DNA from: Bacillota bacterium
GTDB lineage: Bacteria > Bacillota > Clostridia > Christensenellales > Aristaeellaceae
Direction: 5' to 3'
Assembly: GCA_023413135.1 (NCBI GenBank)
Contig: JAEZQK010000031.1
Location: 23,089-87,088, forward strand
Length of the DNA: 64,000 nucleotides
The position numbers and the translations under genes were made by a program. The notes below the pieces were generated by a model. It saw nothing but the letters and a program-made list of their open reading frames with translations, did no database searches and was not told the origin of the DNA. This document shows, piece after piece, positions 43,840-53,317 of this stretch; the first letter of the stretch is position 1, and every line of letters starts with the position of its first letter.

Positions 43840-46138
43840 AGTAAAGCGCGCCATGGACGCCCATCTTAACTGCCTGCATGCCTCGGCCGCAAGCCGCGCC
43901 GCCATTTTGAGTAAAGCGCAGGGAGGAATCAAAGTGAAAAAGAAGCTGTCAATGGGGCTCATACTGGCACTTACACTGATGCTGATCGTCATCGGCGCAC
44001 TGGCCGCCGTGATTTTAACCCACAAGGAATTCGTGGATCAGGTGCTTTCGCCCAAGGCTTCGGAAAGCACCTCGGAAAGCTGGACCCAGGAGGAAATGGA
44101 TCAGATTTTGCGCATCGCCAAGGAAAACGGTGTGACGCTGGATGAGGAAGTGCTTGCGCATCTCAAAAGCAGAGGCATAAACTACAAGGAAGAAGTCATG
44201 CGCCTGTTTGCCAAAGAAGAGCTTGGGTTCTACCCCAGCACCTGGAGCATTGAAGATCAAGCATGGTATAACCAGATGCTGGTAAAAAGCGGCCTTGCCC
44301 AAAGGCAAACCAACTTTGTGCCGGAGGGGGATGAAATCTCCCAGCTCAAGGCGCTGGACATCGTCCTGAGCTACATCCGGGACAACTTTGACGTAAGCGC
44401 CGTCGTAACCGACACCTCGGTCTACCGCAGGCACATGACCTACCAATCGTACAGCGATAATCTCTACAGCAAGGGCAAGCAATGGGTCATCGAATACCAA
44501 CCGCTGGATCAAGTCCACAGCTACTACTCCTTTAAGCTGTTGTCTGACGGCACCGTGAAAGAAGCCAAGCGCGACCTTGGCCTTAGGGAGGAAGGCCGGC
44601 CTGCGCTCATGACATACGAAGTGCTGGACCTGTACCGGAACACCTATGGGGATCACACAGATTGGACCATGGAAACCTGGATAAGCTTTCACAATGAGGT
44701 GGCGGCGGCCGCCAAAATCAATTCCGGAGCAGTATCGGAAAACCTGAGAGCCTTGCTGAAGCAACGCTATGGCCTGCCGGACAGCGCCTCCATTTCAAAG
44801 GAGGCGGCCGTGGAGGCGGCCGTCAAGGCGGTATCATCGTCGGGCGGGCCCGATGAAAAATCGCTTCACGAGGAATACCTGGCCACCGCCGTCTATCTGT
44901 TGGATGATGCGGAACCCACATGGAAGGTATCCTTCTTCAACCAAACGGTCATCGACAGCAGGGGTATCCATATGGCTGAGGTGGACGCCCGCACCGCAGC
45001 GGTTCGCCATACGGATATCGGCAAGATCCCGGATTCCTGGATTGAGCCATATGTGCTGCACGGCAATCTGCCCATCATCCTTCCCACGCAGGCAGCCTCC
45101 ACTCCGCGCCCCGACGGCAAGCCGAAAATCTGGTATTCCGACATTGCCCCGAACTATTATTGGGAAGCGCTGGACAAAGTTGGCTATACCGCCGATACTG
45201 CCGCGAAGCTGATGGGCAGGTGGCATAGCGAATACGGAACGAACAACATGTTCTGGCCCCTTGAGGCCCAGGCCATTGATATCATCTGGCATGAAATTGG
45301 CCAAGATGCCGCCACAGTACTGCCCGGCTTGCCCGCCCAGGGGGATATCCCGCAGGAAAAGGCCTTGGAAATCGCATGGCAGGCCTTCCGCCAGGCAAAA
45401 GCGCAGATGTATGACACAGCCTTCATAGACAGCTTAAAGCCGGCGGTATCCTTCACTTTCAATACACCCAGTATGGGTGACCATATATGGTTCATACGAT
45501 TTGTAGAGGTAACCCCCACCGCAAGCAATGTTGTGGGAGGCGTCACCATCAACGCGGTTACAGGCGAGATCATGGGAACCTCTTCGGACGGATCAATCTT
45601 CCTTACGGCGGGCAGGGATCCATCCACCCCCGCCTACACGCCGCGTCCGGATGGCAAGCCCGGCGTATGGTATTCCGATCTTGCCCCGGCTTACTACTGG
45701 GAGGCATTGGATGCCACAGGGTATAACAGGGATAACGCCGCGGAATTCCAGCGCCAGTGGGCCAAGGATTACGGCGAAGACAAGACGTTCTGGCCACTCA
45801 CGGCAAAAGCGCTGGATACACTTTGGCATTTCTATGACGGCAGCCAGCCCGTTCTTCCCGGCCTGCCGGGCAAAGAGGATATGACGCAGGAGGAGGCCAT
45901 TGCGCTGGCAAGGGAAGCCATACTCAAAAGCCTGGCTCACAAACATGACCAATCCTATCTGAACAGCCTTACGCCTTCGATATCCTTTGAGTTCAATTCC
46001 CCCAACATGGGCGACCACGTGTGGTTCATCCAGTTTTTCGAGATCACCCCTTCCCAGAACAAACCCATCGGATTCGTAACCATCAACGCGAAGACAGGCG
46101 AAGTTTTAAACGTACCCGACGGCATATCCAATGGCTGA
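43829..46138 (+). CDS. Single-span membrane protein with duplicated C-terminal module; putative ECF partner
   Basis: A 769-residue protein. The cytoplasmic head is about 38 residues, one membrane helix spans about 41-64 (LILALTLMLIVIGALAAVI), and the rest is extracytoplasmic. The last third is a tandem duplication. Both units begin PRPDGKP..WYSD.AP.YYWEALD..GY, continue through FWPL.A.A.D..WH, and end with a GDH.WFI..E.TP strand and a V.INA.TGE PepSY-like turn (units about 428-590 and 603-765). The overlap with the sigma gene suggests an anti-sigma role, but I see no classical zinc-binding ZAS motif, so this is inference. A terminator follows. Confidence 0.75.
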   Translation: MKNKVKRAMDAHLNCLHASAASRAAILSKAQGGIKVKKKLSMGLILALTLMLIVIGALAAVILTHKEFVDQVLSPKASESTSESWTQEEMDQILRIAKENGVTLDEEVLAHLKSRGINYKEEVMRLFAKEELGFYPSTWSIEDQAWYNQMLVKSGLAQRQTNFVPEGDEISQLKALDIVLSYIRDNFDVSAVVTDTSVYRRHMTYQSYSDNLYSKGKQWVIEYQPLDQVHSYYSFKLLSDGTVKEAKRDLGLREEGRPALMTYEVLDLYRNTYGDHTDWTMETWISFHNEVAAAAKINSGAVSENLRALLKQRYGLPDSASISKEAAVEAAVKAVSSSGGPDEKSLHEEYLATAVYLLDDAEPTWKVSFFNQTVIDSRGIHMAEVDARTAAVRHTDIGKIPDSWIEPYVLHGNLPIILPTQAASTPRPDGKPKIWYSDIAPNYYWEALDKVGYTADTAAKLMGRWHSEYGTNNMFWPLEAQAIDIIWHEIGQDAATVLPGLPAQGDIPQEKALEIAWQAFRQAKAQMYDTAFIDSLKPAVSFTFNTPSMGDHIWFIRFVEVTPTASNVVGGVTINAVTGEIMGTSSDGSIFLTAGRDPSTPAYTPRPDGKPGVWYSDLAPAYYWEALDATGYNRDNAAEFQRQWAKDYGEDKTFWPLTAKALDTLWHFYDGSQPVLPGLPGKEDMTQEEAIALAREAILKSLAHKHDQSYLNSLTPSISFEFNSPNMGDHVWFIQFFEITPSQNKPIGFVTINAKTGEVLNVPDGISNG

Positions 46139-46169
46139 TGATCTGAAAAAACAATTTGAACCGCATTCA

Positions 46170-46203
46170 CGGGAAGGGAGATTCATAAAGAACTCCCTTC
46201 CCG
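46170..46203 (+). terminator. Terminator after the sigma-partner gene
   Basis: A perfect 11-bp stem, CGGGAAGGGAG / CTCCCTTCCCG, with a 12-nt loop, followed by a short pyrimidine tract (CTTCTTTCC). Confidence 0.68.
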
Positions 46204-46222
46204 CTTCTTTCCCCCAAAATGC

Positions 46223-46236
46223 TATAATGCATTATA
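46223..46236 (+). promoter_or_regulatory. -10 element within a perfect palindrome, upstream of AraC paralogue B
   Basis: TATAATGCATTATA is a perfect 14-bp palindrome whose left half is a consensus -10, about 77 nt upstream of the ATG. No convincing -35 lies at 17 nt. It could be both promoter and operator. Confidence 0.4.
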
Positions 46237-46304
46237 TGCACAGCAAAAGTCGGACACCGCTATTAAAATGATGGTATCCTTCCATACAGGAAAGGATGGA
46301 TGGT

Positions 46305-47156
46305 ATGGATTGGGTTGCACGCATGAACCGCGCCCTTAATTACATGGAGGAACATCTGACGGATGAAATGGACTATGAAGGCATCGCCAAGGCAGCCTTC
46401 TGCTCCGCGTACCATTTCCCCCGTATGTTCGTTGCGGTCACCGGCCTTACGCTGTCGGAGTACATACGCCGCCGCCGGCTTACCCAGGCCGCTTATGATC
46501 TTGCAAACAACCGCGAGCGGGTCATCGACGTGGCGGTGAGGTACGGCTATGAATCGGCGGATGCTTTCGCCCGCGCCTTTTACCGGCAGCATAAGGTACA
46601 CCCCTCCCAGGCGTGCGAAAGCGGCGTGCAGTTCACCTACTATCCCAAGCTCTCCTTTCACTTAACACTGCAAGGAGATGTTCCCATGAATTACCGCCTG
46701 GAGGAACTCTACACCCTTCGCATCGTTGGCCGCAAATTTGAAGTCGACACCAAACGCGCCTTCGATATCGTACCCGGTATATGGCAGCGGGAGATGGAAA
46801 GCGGATTCCTGCCCAAGCTCATCGACATGTCCTGGGAAAAGCCCAGGTGCAAGCTGGAAAGCCTGCTGGGCGTGATAGGCAGCAAGCCCCGTATTCATGA
46901 CGAAACTTTCGATTACTTCATCGGCATCTGGTACGATGGTGAAGTAACCGGGGGCATGGAAGTTATGACCCTTCCCTCCTTGACCTGGGCCGTCTTCCCG
47001 GATGTGCTGAATGCCTGGAAACGGCTGTATACCGAATGGCTTCCCAGTTCCGGCTATGATCTGGCCGACGCGCCGATCGTGGAATGCCATTACGCGCCGG
47101 GCCATGATCCGGCCTCGGAACTGTGGGTGCCGGTGGTGAATGGCAGAGCCGGGTAA
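46305..47156 (+). CDS. AraC-type regulator with C-terminal GyrI-like effector-binding domain (paralogue B)
   Basis: A 283-residue regulator with the same domain order and motifs as the gene at 39,543: MDWVARMNRALNYMEEHL at the start, YIRRRRLTQAAYDLANN between the helix-turn-helix motifs, VIDVAVRYGYESADAFARAF, and an effector domain ending ASELWVPVV. The ATG at 46,305 is chosen because AGGAAAGGA lies upstream and because the paralogue starts at the equivalent residue. It is monocistronic, between two terminators. The ligand is unknown. Confidence 0.9.
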   Translation: MDWVARMNRALNYMEEHLTDEMDYEGIAKAAFCSAYHFPRMFVAVTGLTLSEYIRRRRLTQAAYDLANNRERVIDVAVRYGYESADAFARAFYRQHKVHPSQACESGVQFTYYPKLSFHLTLQGDVPMNYRLEELYTLRIVGRKFEVDTKRAFDIVPGIWQREMESGFLPKLIDMSWEKPRCKLESLLGVIGSKPRIHDETFDYFIGIWYDGEVTGGMEVMTLPSLTWAVFPDVLNAWKRLYTEWLPSSGYDLADAPIVECHYAPGHDPASELWVPVVNGRAG

Positions 47157-47249
47157 GGAACCCGGCAGCCGCATACTGCCGCAATTTCTTTACGATGCCG
47201 CGTAAAGACCGCACGGAAAAGCCCCGTCCATAAAGCGTCATCACGTACA

Positions 47250-47284
47250 AAAGCCGCGCTCTGGTTTATGCCTGGCGCGGCTTT
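47250..47284 (+). terminator. Hairpin terminator candidate after AraC paralogue B
   Basis: A perfect 10-bp stem, AAAGCCGCGC (47250-47259) / GCGCGGCTTT (47275-47284). The T-run is short (the end of the stem itself). Confidence 0.6.
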
Positions 47285-47360
47285 GCAATTGGGAGAAAAC
47301 AAGCCGGCCGGCGAACTTTGGTAGTCTCATTTAAAGTTTTTAGCAAAAGGGAGGATGCAT

Positions 47361-47610
47361 CCGAAGGTCCAGGGCTCCGGAATACCGCCCCTGCCAGTGG
47401 CAGAATAGGGCGGTATGTAGGAGGCTGGCGAAACAAGCAGTGCGAGCGGCAGCGAAGCAATGCGCCGATTGAGCCAGATGGGTAGGAAAGCCCTGGTCGC
47501 CCCCGCAGGGGCGAAACTCCTTTTCCCTTAAAGGGTAATCGACAGAAAAAATAAGAGTATTTCGTGCCTCACGGCACGACCAGGGCTTTCCGATCGCCCT
47601 GGACCTTCGG
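47361..47610. repeat. 250-bp element of nested inverted repeats
   Basis: The outer arms CCGAAGGTCCAGGGC (47361-47375) and GCCCTGGACCTTCGG (47596-47610) are exact inverted copies. Inside them a second exact 15-bp pair, GGAAAGCCCTGGTCG (47485-47499) and CGACCAGGGCTTTCC (47577-47591), encloses TCGCCCC/GGGGCGA and CGTGCC/GGCACG hairpins. An ATACCGCCC/GGGCGGTAT hairpin lies in the left half. It encodes no plausible protein and fills most of a 625-nt gap before the GGDEF-EAL gene. Confidence 0.78.
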
Positions 47611-47692
47611 GTACGCAACTTGTTTTCTTTTATAGTCTCTTATTCCTTAACAAAAATCCAAATGAGACAGCTATGTGAGCTTTCCCAAACAA

Positions 47693-47721
47693 TTGACGAT
47701 ATATGTGGAATCATGTAAAAT
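47693..47721 (+). promoter_or_regulatory. Promoter of the GGDEF-EAL gene
   Basis: TTGACG (47693-47698), a 17-nt spacer and TAAAAT (47716-47721), about 60 nt before the ATG. Confidence 0.78.
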
Positions 47722-47781
47722 ATATATAGTTTTACAAATTTAATTTTATCTGCGGGCAGCAATGAATATGAGGGGTTGCTT

Positions 47782-50157
47782 ATGACAAACGCCAAAACCC
47801 TTTTTGCCAAAAAAGCCGCCGCCTTATCCCTGCCCTTGTTTGCGTATTTAATTGCAACTTTATTTGAATCGCAATTGTGGGGCAATATCCTATCCTCCAT
47901 TAACGCTTTGTTGGCTTCAGGGATTTTGCTGTTTGCCTATTTGCGATCGGCCAGAAGCAATTTGGTCAGCATCACGTTCCTGCTTCATTTCATAGCCTGT
48001 TTTGTTTGGGGCGTGGCCGATATTGTTTGGGGCGTCATGGAGATATATGGAAGTGACCCGGCATCGAGCCCTATTATTTGGGTCATCTATGCGCTTACAA
48101 ACCTCTTTATCGTTTTGGCGCTGTTCGTGTTTGCCGTTGCACAGTTCAGCAAATGGAGCTTCGTTCAAATCTGTGTTGATGCGCTGATCATCGGCCTGAT
48201 GAGCATGGTTTTCATCTGGATCGTTTACATGAACAAGGATGCATCCATACTCCACACCTTGCTGCAATCAGATTTTACCAGCCTTTTCTCCATCATCAGC
48301 GATATCATCATATCCATCGGCATATTCCTATGGTTCTTGTCCATCCGTTCGGGGAAAATTCCAGATTATATCGTCATCATTGCTTTCGGGACGGTTCTGT
48401 TTGCATTTGCCGACATGCTGTACTACTACATTGATTTCAGAGGCTTGTATATTCCTAATTCGCTGATTGATTTCGCCTATGCTTTGTCTTTGTATATCAT
48501 GGCGTTCGGAGCCTTGTGGAAGACATGTAAAAGCAGAGCCGCATTGGACTTGAAGACTCTTACCAATGTAGGCCTTAAAAGCAAATGGGGTTCTCTTTTA
48601 ATCTTTCCAATACTGACTTTTCTTCTTGATATGACCATTGGCGTCGATTTCAACATCGCGGATATCGCCACTTATGCCATTTTGGTTTTCCTCTACTTTG
48701 CTTTCTCCAAATACGTTCAGCTCTCCATAGAAAATGAAAAACTGTTGAAAATTGAACTGCTCAACAACGAAATTCTTGAACTGCGCGTTGCGGAGCAGGT
48801 CAAGGAATTGAAATACCTTGCCAACCAAGATACGCTGACATCCCTGTATAACCGGCGCTATTTCATGAGTGATCTGGATGAAAGCATCAAAACCATCCGC
48901 TCGAAAGAAACGCTTGCCTTGCTGCTTTTGGATTTGGACCGCTTCAAAACAATCAATGACAGCTTTGGCCATGATGCCGGCGATCAAGTATTGTGCGAGC
49001 TTGCAAACCGGATGACCGAATGGAACCATTACGGCGCCACGGCAGCGCGCCTTGGCGGCGACGAATTCGGGTTCATTTTCGTCGGCAGATATTCACACCA
49101 GGATATCATTGGCTTCTGCTCCCAAATGATCGATTTTTGCAGCAAGCCCATCCAGATAGACGGCCATGTATTGTCTGTCACCATCAGCATCGGGGTGGCG
49201 CCGCTTTCACCCGATGCCTGCGACGGAAAAACACTCCTGAAAAATGCCGACATCGCCATGTACCAGGCCAAAGCACAGGGATACAACAAATATCAGTTTT
49301 TCGATACCGCTTTTAACCAGAACATGTTAAGCAGCAACAAAATAGAGGTTCTTTTGCAGCAGGCGGATATCGAGAAAGATTTTGAGCTGTTTTACCAACC
49401 TCAGTTTTCTTTGCCCGACAAAAAGCTGGTTGGGGCGGAGGCCCTGATCCGCTGGGAGCACGCCGAATATGGCTATATTCCTCCCAACGTCTTTATCCCC
49501 GTGGCGGAGAAAATTGAATACATCACAAAAATCGGGAAATGGGTACTAAAAGAAGCCATCCGTCAAGCGATCGCCTGGAACCATTCTCAGCCGTTCCACA
49601 TCAAGGTGGGGGTCAATATATCCCCCAGGCAGTTGAACGAAGACGCATTCGCCGGCATTTTGAAAACACTGATTCTGGATACCGGCGTGGATACGGCATG
49701 GCTGGATGCCGAAATCACGGAAGGCACCATGATCGGCCAAACGGAAAATGTCCAAGCGGTATTCGATCTGTTGAAGGAGCTTGGCATTTCCATCTCCATT
49801 GATGATTTCGGTTCAGGCTATTCCGCCATCAACTGCCTGAACAAATATCCTTTCGGCAGGATCAAAATCGATAAATCGCTGATTGACAATATATCACTGT
49901 ACAATATCAGCGGCGTCCACATCGTCAAATCCATCATCAACATGGCAAAATCCATCGGCATCAAGACTATTGCCGAAGGTGTCGAAACCGAGGACCAATT
50001 GGATATCCTTACGGAACTTAACTGTGACCAGGTGCAGGGCTACCTGCTAGGCCGCCCTGTACCCGCCGGTGAATTTGAGCAAAAGTTCATGAATTTGACG
50101 GAAGGGAACGATGCCAAGGAGCCACCAACCCCGGCAGCCGGGGATCATCTTTCTTAA
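47782..50157 (+). CDS. Membrane-bound GGDEF-EAL cyclic-di-GMP signalling protein
   Basis: A 791-residue protein. About eight hydrophobic helices (residues 10-315) are followed by a coiled segment (ENEKLLKIELLNNEILEL). A GGDEF domain comes next, with the active-site loop LGGDEFGF intact and DLDRFKTINDSFGH. The EAL domain has AEALIRWEH, NISPRQL, DDFGSGYS and AEGVET, all expected for phosphodiesterase activity. No RxxD inhibitory site is seen five residues before GGDEF (the residues there are HYGATAAR). Both activities are possible; many such hybrids are net phosphodiesterases. The ATG at 47,782 has GAGGGG five nt upstream. Codons look more AT-rich than in the flanking genes. The stop overlaps the convergent neighbour by 4 nt. 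Confidence 0.93.
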   Translation: MTNAKTLFAKKAAALSLPLFAYLIATLFESQLWGNILSSINALLASGILLFAYLRSARSNLVSITFLLHFIACFVWGVADIVWGVMEIYGSDPASSPIIWVIYALTNLFIVLALFVFAVAQFSKWSFVQICVDALIIGLMSMVFIWIVYMNKDASILHTLLQSDFTSLFSIISDIIISIGIFLWFLSIRSGKIPDYIVIIAFGTVLFAFADMLYYYIDFRGLYIPNSLIDFAYALSLYIMAFGALWKTCKSRAALDLKTLTNVGLKSKWGSLLIFPILTFLLDMTIGVDFNIADIATYAILVFLYFAFSKYVQLSIENEKLLKIELLNNEILELRVAEQVKELKYLANQDTLTSLYNRRYFMSDLDESIKTIRSKETLALLLLDLDRFKTINDSFGHDAGDQVLCELANRMTEWNHYGATAARLGGDEFGFIFVGRYSHQDIIGFCSQMIDFCSKPIQIDGHVLSVTISIGVAPLSPDACDGKTLLKNADIAMYQAKAQGYNKYQFFDTAFNQNMLSSNKIEVLLQQADIEKDFELFYQPQFSLPDKKLVGAEALIRWEHAEYGYIPPNVFIPVAEKIEYITKIGKWVLKEAIRQAIAWNHSQPFHIKVGVNISPRQLNEDAFAGILKTLILDTGVDTAWLDAEITEGTMIGQTENVQAVFDLLKELGISISIDDFGSGYSAINCLNKYPFGRIKIDKSLIDNISLYNISGVHIVKSIINMAKSIGIKTIAEGVETEDQLDILTELNCDQVQGYLLGRPVPAGEFEQKFMNLTEGNDAKEPPTPAAGDHLS

Positions 50158-51575
50158 CCCCCGTTCAGCAGGTCGTTCAGGTCGATATCGTAGATGGGAA
50201 TCCCGTCATCAAGATTTGTTACCGGTTCAAGCGTCAGGGTATAGATCCATGAACTGGAGGGCACCTGGAAGTAATCCGTTTTACTGTAGGAAGCGCTTTC
50301 GCCAAAAAGATGGCCCGTCCCGTACCATGTGTCGCCGGCGCCGATGACCAGATAGTAGCCGCCCTGACTGAGCCTTACCCTGGCCGTGCTGCCGGCACGG
50401 ATGTAGCAGGAAAGCTCCTTCTGATCAGCGCTGTTTCGGAATTCCACATAGCGGGCGTAGCCGTCCTTGGGGATTTTGAGTACAACCTGCGTCCCGCTTT
50501 TGGAACCGCTAAGCCGCCCGGTCTTGGGCTCGTCCATTGCCGGATAATCGGGAAGATCGCTGATTTGCAGCTTCATTTCTTCCATGGCCTGCTCCAGACT
50601 GCCAAAAAAGCTATTAAGATATTCTTCAGACGGCTGATACCAGGTGTCGATGCCATACTCGCCGGTGAACGGAAGGGTAAAGTGATACTCCTGGGTTGCG
50701 GCTTTTTTATCCTTCCTGTATGCCAATGCCAGCGATTCCAGGTTGTCAATCAGCCGCTTTTTAAGCGCTTCGTCGGAATAGTTTCTTGCCTGGGCGTCAC
50801 GCTTCAAGTCTTTCATGACGCCGGCAACCGCCTTTAGCATGAAGTCCTCCATACTGGCGGGAACATTCAAGGTCACCTGGAGTGCATCGAAGCTTGCGCC
50901 GAAAGTGACTGTGCCACCCTTGAGCAGCAGGACTGCGCAGGCCATGGCCTCGCGGGAATAATCCATCGGGTTATGACCGGCGAAGCTTACAAACAGCGCG
51001 GAATAATCGTCTTCCTCAATCGTTTTGGTATTGCTTTTCACCTGCACAGGCATGGGTGCGATCAGCTCCGTGAGGGGGACCACCAGGGAAGTACTGCCGA
51101 TGCCCTTGCGCGCTTTATCGGCCGCCTTAAAAATGGCCGATTCCAGCGATAGGCGCTGCTTGTCGGCAAGCGAGAAACGGCCGTCTTCCGCAAGCACGGT
51201 CAGGGATACCTTGTATGTATGGCCGGTTATGGCCTGCATTATCTTCTTCCAGTAGCCAAAGGGGTCCCGGTCATATTTTGGCAGGGGTGCGCTTTGCGGA
51301 TTCATGCTTTTGATATACAAGGTTGCTTTAACAGGCTGGTTGCTGCTTACTTCATATTTGGGGCTGATGGTAAGTTTGGAGACGCCGCCGCTACAAATGG
51401 CGGCGGTCAGCGGATCATCTGCCGCTTTGCCGATTTCATGCATCACATCGTTCAGATAACCCGTCAGGCTTGCGCAAAAGGTTTCCTGCTCCGGCGTAAG
51501 GCTTTGCGCACATGCTACCGTTGCCACCAGTGCCAGCACCATCAGGAGGATGAGGAATAACACCGTTTTTTTCAT
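50154..51575 (-). CDS. Secreted protein of unknown function, 473 aa
   Basis: A signal peptide (MKKTVLFLILLMVLALVATVACAQS) leads a protein with no domain I recognise. The cleavage region VACAQ could be read as a lipobox. The middle is mixed alpha/beta with a long helical part. The C-terminal about 100 residues look like a beta-sandwich (GTQVVLKIPKDGYARYVEF, then ARVRLSQGGYYLVIGAGDTW), which suggests a ligand- or carbohydrate-binding module. The ATG at 51,575 follows AAGGAAGG. The neighbouring minus-strand gene at 51,811 also encodes a secreted protein, 235 nt upstream. No function is assigned. Confidence 0.78.
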   Translation of the reverse strand: MKKTVLFLILLMVLALVATVACAQSLTPEQETFCASLTGYLNDVMHEIGKAADDPLTAAICSGGVSKLTISPKYEVSSNQPVKATLYIKSMNPQSAPLPKYDRDPFGYWKKIMQAITGHTYKVSLTVLAEDGRFSLADKQRLSLESAIFKAADKARKGIGSTSLVVPLTELIAPMPVQVKSNTKTIEEDDYSALFVSFAGHNPMDYSREAMACAVLLLKGGTVTFGASFDALQVTLNVPASMEDFMLKAVAGVMKDLKRDAQARNYSDEALKKRLIDNLESLALAYRKDKKAATQEYHFTLPFTGEYGIDTWYQPSEEYLNSFFGSLEQAMEEMKLQISDLPDYPAMDEPKTGRLSGSKSGTQVVLKIPKDGYARYVEFRNSADQKELSCYIRAGSTARVRLSQGGYYLVIGAGDTWYGTGHLFGESASYSKTDYFQVPSSSWIYTLTLEPVTNLDDGIPIYDIDLNDLLNGG

Positions 51576-51810
51576 GGTAACACCTTCCTTTTCCGGAAGC
51601 CGCATTCTGCCCGGCTCCGGTTATTGTTCGATTCCAAATGAGGGAAGCTCAATAAAAAGGCCTTGTTGGCACGGTGTTTTTTCATACTCCCGCAAACCAT
51701 TGATTTTGTCTATGAAATCAATGAACATACAATGAGAAATATTACCATTATCCAACCATCCATTCGATGGAATAGCAAGACATTTCGAAGTCTTGTCTAT
51801 GCAGACATTC

Positions 51811-53076
51811 TTATTTCAAAAAGGTATGCCAGATATATCCTGTTTTTCCCTCCCACAGCACGCGCACCCAGCCCTGATCCTCCCCGCACTTCTCTGCCAG
51901 CACCTGCACCGTTTCGCCTGCGTCGATTTTGCCGATGGAAGATGAGCTTTTCGTGTCCCGGTGCCGCAGGTTAACCCAATCGGCATTGACGATAACAGCC
52001 GTTTTGGGCGCTTCCTCCAATGCATTCAAATATATCACCTGCTCAAGCACGGCGTCCCGCTCCTGATATACCCTGCTGGTGTCATACCAGTCAGGCTGAT
52101 AATGGTCGTCCCATAACACCTTCTCCGAACCGTCCGATGCGATCAGCTTTGCCGATTCGTACACATCTCCGGACGGATAGCTGCTGTACACCGACCCCAT
52201 GGCTTTCTTTGCCAGCATACCGTTCTCCCAGTGGTAACGGATGATATCATGATGAAGGGCGCTTTCATGGATATAAACCCGGATGTCCTTTCGCTCCGGA
52301 AGCAGGGAGTAATTGCACAGTTCCAGGTCCTGATTGACCTGCGCAAAGCATCCCTGCTCCGGCTGCCACAGGGAAAACACACTGAAACGGTTGGATGCGC
52401 CCATGCCCACGGTCAGGTCAAGATCCAGATAGCCGTCAAAATTCAAGTCTGCCAGCAAGGCAGGGTACAGGCTATTGACCGTCTCCCGGGAACGGTAGGT
52501 CAGCGTCTGCGTAAAGCCGGTTTCGGGAATGGATATGGCTGCCTGATGCACCTGCATGTCCAAGCCGTCTTTCATTTCCCGGCCGATATTCGTCAGCACG
52601 ATAACCGCTTCCGGCATATCGCTGTGAAGCCTGCCCGTGATCGTGACCTGCGGGACATCGGCTTCTTCCCTTTGGACTTCGTATTTGAGCGGCAATGTCA
52701 TAAGGAAGGATTCCTCATAGCAAGGGCCTGTTTCTTGATAGACAGGGGTCAGGCCGATATCGGATGTGTTTTGTGTGGGGAATGTCCCTTCAAAGTTCAG
52801 AAGGCGCTTCTTTTCTTCAGTGGAAGCAAGAACAAGCCTGCCGCATGGCTGCTCATCAAGAGAAACCTCGTAGGCGGCAATCGTCCGGTCATCCGCCGCC
52901 TGATACGCTATGTGAACTGCAATGCGAATCGCCTCATTCTCCACAAAAGCCTGTGCAAAGGCCTGGTAGGTAGGCGCATCATAAGTAGTCTGGTAATCCG
53001 CTTCCCGGTCCTGCGCCAATGCGAACATGGGCATCAGCATCAGGAGGATCAAAAGAAGTTGCCGGTATGCTTTCAC
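51811..53076 (-). CDS. Secreted protein with C-terminal SH3b domain
   Basis: A 421-residue exported protein with a GTG start at 53,076, chosen because GGGAGG is eight nt upstream and the signal peptide follows at once. The central part contains an FG-GAP/VCBS-like segment (LLADLNFDGYLDLDLTVGMG) often found in secreted beta-propeller-like proteins. The last about 65 residues are a bacterial SH3 domain (ADWVNLRHRDTKSSSSIGKI, ending GKTGYIWHTFLK) that would bind cell wall. The function is unknown. Confidence 0.8.
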   Translation of the reverse strand: MKAYRQLLLILLMLMPMFALAQDREADYQTTYDAPTYQAFAQAFVENEAIRIAVHIAYQAADDRTIAAYEVSLDEQPCGRLVLASTEEKKRLLNFEGTFPTQNTSDIGLTPVYQETGPCYEESFLMTLPLKYEVQREEADVPQVTITGRLHSDMPEAVIVLTNIGREMKDGLDMQVHQAAISIPETGFTQTLTYRSRETVNSLYPALLADLNFDGYLDLDLTVGMGASNRFSVFSLWQPEQGCFAQVNQDLELCNYSLLPERKDIRVYIHESALHHDIIRYHWENGMLAKKAMGSVYSSYPSGDVYESAKLIASDGSEKVLWDDHYQPDWYDTSRVYQERDAVLEQVIYLNALEEAPKTAVIVNADWVNLRHRDTKSSSSIGKIDAGETVQVLAEKCGEDQGWVRVLWEGKTGYIWHTFLK

Positions 53077-53203
53077 GGTCTTAACCTCCCACAAGGAGCA
53101 TTCTATGCAGATAACGATTCATTTTGGCAAATCCATCCATGTGGCGACTGCCTATTAAGCCTATAAAATGAAGTATGGACCCAATGAGAAACGTTACATT
53201 TCA

Positions 53204-53232
53204 CTTGACATGATGAAGCATCAACGTTATAA
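53204..53232 (+). promoter_or_regulatory. Perfect consensus promoter of the LplB/LplC-type importer operon
   Basis: TTGACA (53204-53209), exactly 17 nt, and TATAAT (53227-53232), 85 nt upstream of the first permease. Both hexamers are perfect, so such a promoter would be strong unless repressed. Confidence 0.92.
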
Positions 53233-53317
53233 TAGCCATATAAGTCATGAGAAAAAATGTTTATATTTCCATCTATTATCAACTTAGCCGGATCGTTACA
53301 CGCTAGGGAGCGATTGA

